A DNA stretch of 64,000 bases, from assembly GCF_031179985.1 (NCBI RefSeq), contig NZ_JAPSHJ010000003.1, forward strand, positions 95,071-159,070, read 5' to 3'. Positions 62,453 through 64,000 of the stretch are shown piece after piece. A model generated the notes under the pieces. It did not search any database and had not been told where the DNA came from. It worked only from the letters and a program-made list of their open reading frames with translations. The DNA comes from Arthrobacter sp. (lineage in GTDB: Bacteria > Actinomycetota > Actinomycetes > Actinomycetales > Micrococcaceae). Every line of letters begins with the position of its first letter. Within the stretch, counting starts at the first letter, position 1. The translations under genes and the position numbers were made by a program.

Positions 62453-63039
62453 GACAGCTCTCCTTCCAACTCCGCAGCGGGCACAGGTTTGCCTTCTCTC
62501 ACGATGGCCTTCTTCATCCGCTGGCGTGCCCGGTGCATACGCGTCTTGGCTGCTCCTGGTGTCAGGTTCAGCACGGCTGCGGCAGCTGCGAGGGTGTAGT
62601 CCTCAAAGACCACAAGGCTCACCAGCTGCATGTCCAAGGCATTCAGGGTCCGAAGGGCATTTGCCACGTCACTCTCCATGGCGTCCAGGAAAACAGATTC
62701 GCCTGTCACCTGGGAAACGTCCTCGGTCCTGGGGAGCGAATTGAGGAGCCTGCGGTAGCGGAAAACCGAACGTTTACTGTTGCGTGCCAGGTTCGTCGTC
62801 GTGACCAGCAACCAGGGAAGAACTGATCCCTCAACAAGACGCACGCTGTCCCGGCGCCGCCAAAGTTCCAGGAACGCTGCGGACATCACGTCCTCAGCAT
62901 CGTGCCGTTCCCCGCAGAGGCGGTAGGCATGGCGAAAGACCCGGCCACGATGCCGATCGAACACCCTTCCGAAGGCTTCGCCGTCGCCATTCAGGCTTCG
63001 CAGCCACAAGGCCGCTTCGCCGGACTCAGAACTTCCCAT
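62449..63039 (-). CDS. RNA polymerase ECF sigma factor
   Basis: This 196-residue sigma-70 family protein has region 2 (AFGRVFDRHRGRVFRHAYRL and RHDAEDVMSAAFLELWRRRD) and region 4 (LVVFEDYTLAAAAAVLNLTP and GAAKTRMHRARQRMKKAI). The ATG at 63039 begins MGSSESGEAALW, as in close relatives. Possible -10 bases GACAAT about 12 bp before it suggest a nearly leaderless transcript. A longer frame back to 63138 (TTG) has no homology. Confidence 0.88.
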   Translation of the reverse strand: MGSSESGEAALWLRSLNGDGEAFGRVFDRHRGRVFRHAYRLCGERHDAEDVMSAAFLELWRRRDSVRLVEGSVLPWLLVTTTNLARNSKRSVFRYRRLLNSLPRTEDVSQVTGESVFLDAMESDVANALRTLNALDMQLVSLVVFEDYTLAAAAAVLNLTPGAAKTRMHRARQRMKKAIVREGKPVPAAELEGELS

Positions 63040-63134
63040 GCCCTGTATTGTCCGGCAACTTAGGAAAGGTTTCACGGGAATCGAAAAAGGTGGAAACGAG
63101 CCCCTGAGGCGGGTACCGCTGTCAACCGGTGTGG

Positions 63135-63869
63135 TCAAGATCCGGCAATGGACGCTGTTGTCTTCCCGTCACTCTTGACGATGGTCCAGCAACTGCCGGA
63201 CCCTATGACTTTCGGTTTGGTCCGTTCTGCAGGATTCACAACAAGAGCCGTATCTTCATCGATTGCCATCACCGAGTCCGCAAGGCCGTGATGGACTGCC
63301 GCAACAGCTCTCCCCAAGGTGCCTCCCTGAGCTGCGTGAACATCTACAGCAAAGGGAACCAGACCCAAGCCAGGACGAAAAGTCAGCTCTTCCAAGCCCT
63401 CTGACCATTCCTGCGGGCAGACTTCAGTACCGTGGCTTCTGTATCCGCCGATCAACGCGTAGTCCGGGGCGATCATTGCTCCAGCAGAGAATCCCAGGTA
63501 GGGCACACCCGATGCCACGGCTCGACGAATTTCTTTCGCCGCACCCTTCAGCCCCTGTAAGTAGGCGGGCGTCAGCCCCCCGCCCACAACGATTGCATCG
63601 ACATCGGCAAACAGTGCAGGATCCACCGGTTGATCAGCTCGGATGTAACTCTCTGCGATGAGGCAACTGGCTCTACTTCTTAGTGGATCTACATACGAGG
63701 GTAGAAAATGGGCACCGCTTCCTTCATGGTCGAACAGCACCACTGCAACCCGCGGCACCCTATTCAGTCCGGTCTTCCGGCCTGTTTCGGCAGCAAATTG
63801 TGCCAAAACAGCAGCGGTACGTAATGTGTCGGGGCCGCCTCCCACCAAGAAAATACTCACATCTGCCAA
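63135..63869 (-). CDS. Peptidase E-like (S51) type 1 glutamine amidotransferase fold
   Basis: This 244-residue protein shows VSIFLVGGGPDTL at the N-terminus, VDAIVVGGGLTPAYLQGLKG, and PYLGFSAGAMIAPDYALIGG, in which Ser of GFSAGA is the nucleophile of the S51/cyanophycinase group. It may cleave alpha-aspartyl dipeptides. A separate start near the sigma gene places it first in the strand order. Confidence 0.85.
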   Translation of the reverse strand: MADVSIFLVGGGPDTLRTAAVLAQFAAETGRKTGLNRVPRVAVVLFDHEGSGAHFLPSYVDPLRSRASCLIAESYIRADQPVDPALFADVDAIVVGGGLTPAYLQGLKGAAKEIRRAVASGVPYLGFSAGAMIAPDYALIGGYRSHGTEVCPQEWSEGLEELTFRPGLGLVPFAVDVHAAQGGTLGRAVAAVHHGLADSVMAIDEDTALVVNPAERTKPKVIGSGSCWTIVKSDGKTTASIAGS

Positions 63870-63964
63870 CGTACCGGCGTTCCAGCTCGGGTGCGGGGAG
63901 AAACGTGCGTCCTGCGGGCCCTGAGCACGGCGGGCTCAAGGCGAAGCGGCAAGATTGAGCATCC

Positions 63965-64000
63965 CTAGCTTTTTTCCTTGATCCAGCTGCCCTTCAAGCG
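63965..64000 (-). CDS. 3' end of a gene running out of the window (partial)
   Basis: The last 36 bp read RLKGSWIKEKS and a stop on the minus strand. Only 11 residues are visible, so this call is weak. Confidence 0.25.
   Translation of the reverse strand, partial: RLKGSWIKEKS

Noticed and set aside
1..64000. tRNA, rRNA, riboswitch, integrase or transposase
   Set aside because: None was recognised on either strand, although reading by eye can miss small RNAs.

Overview
The window is 64 kb of high-GC chromosomal DNA from an actinobacterium. The gene content points to the Arthrobacter/Pseudarthrobacter group of the Micrococcaceae: a Ku plus three-domain LigD locus, GAF-ANTAR regulators, NIS siderophore genes, many GntR and LacI regulators, sugar ABC uptake, and GTG/TTG starts with GGAGG-like ribosome sites. 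This assignment is inferred from gene families, not from a marker gene. There is no rRNA, tRNA, CRISPR array, phage or intact insertion sequence that I can recognise.

Layout. 1-4.7 kb: a non-homologous end-joining locus (Rho-N-like protein, Ku, LigD), then a 52-bp hairpin element and two small basic proteins. 5.3-7.8 kb: an MHS-type proline/betaine transporter and a short-chain dehydrogenase. 7.9-13.4 kb: a four-gene desferrioxamine-type siderophore operon (desABCD), every junction overlapping by 4 bp, with a DtxR/IdeR-like iron box on its promoter. 13.6-18.1 kb: small housekeeping and regulatory genes (NMP-kinase-like protein, GAF-ANTAR protein, acyltransferase, DUF1304). 18.2-24.0 kb: an acid-sugar or sugar-phosphate catabolic cassette (DUF1537 kinase, LtnD-like dehydrogenase, GntP permease, class II aldolase) divergent from a FadR/GntR regulator, with a perfect 17-bp operator between them. 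24.0-26.2 kb: dodecin, MarR and a divergent drug-type MFS pump. 26.3-37.7 kb: an envelope operon of a giant Ig-like/FN3 protein, a DUF58 protein, a transglutaminase membrane protein and a Ser/Thr kinase. The MoxR ATPase that normally accompanies DUF58, and a PP2C phosphatase, are absent.

37.8-48.1 kb is a carbohydrate region: three aldo/keto reductases, a PL11 rhamnogalacturonan lyase with a FIMAH-like tail, a secreted alpha-amylase-type enzyme with two tandem X25 modules, and two small stress-type membrane proteins. Three LacI-type operators lie upstream of these genes, and two of them share a 10-bp core. A scar at 39.8-40.1 kb holds the tails of two unrelated dead genes (DoxX-like and VOC). 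48.2-50.5 kb: a GntR regulator, an Asp/Glu racemase, and a decayed dicarboxylate/glutamate symporter. 50.6-56.5 kb: a lipoprotein, a monooxygenase, a LacI regulator and a fructose ABC-kinase operon (frcBCA plus fructokinase) with a clear promoter and a perfect 14-bp operator. 56.6-64 kb: an SRPBCC protein, LysR next to a large FAD/Fe-S D-2-hydroxyacid dehydrogenase, a DUF1349 protein, an ECF sigma factor with its membrane partner, and a peptidase E-like protein.

Nothing here is a clearly new defence or mobile system. The best candidates for something not well described are the kinase/transglutaminase/DUF58/giant Ig-repeat operon without MoxR and the DUF1537 cassette with a bisphosphate-aldolase-type partner. 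All functional calls are by motif reading; no database search was run.
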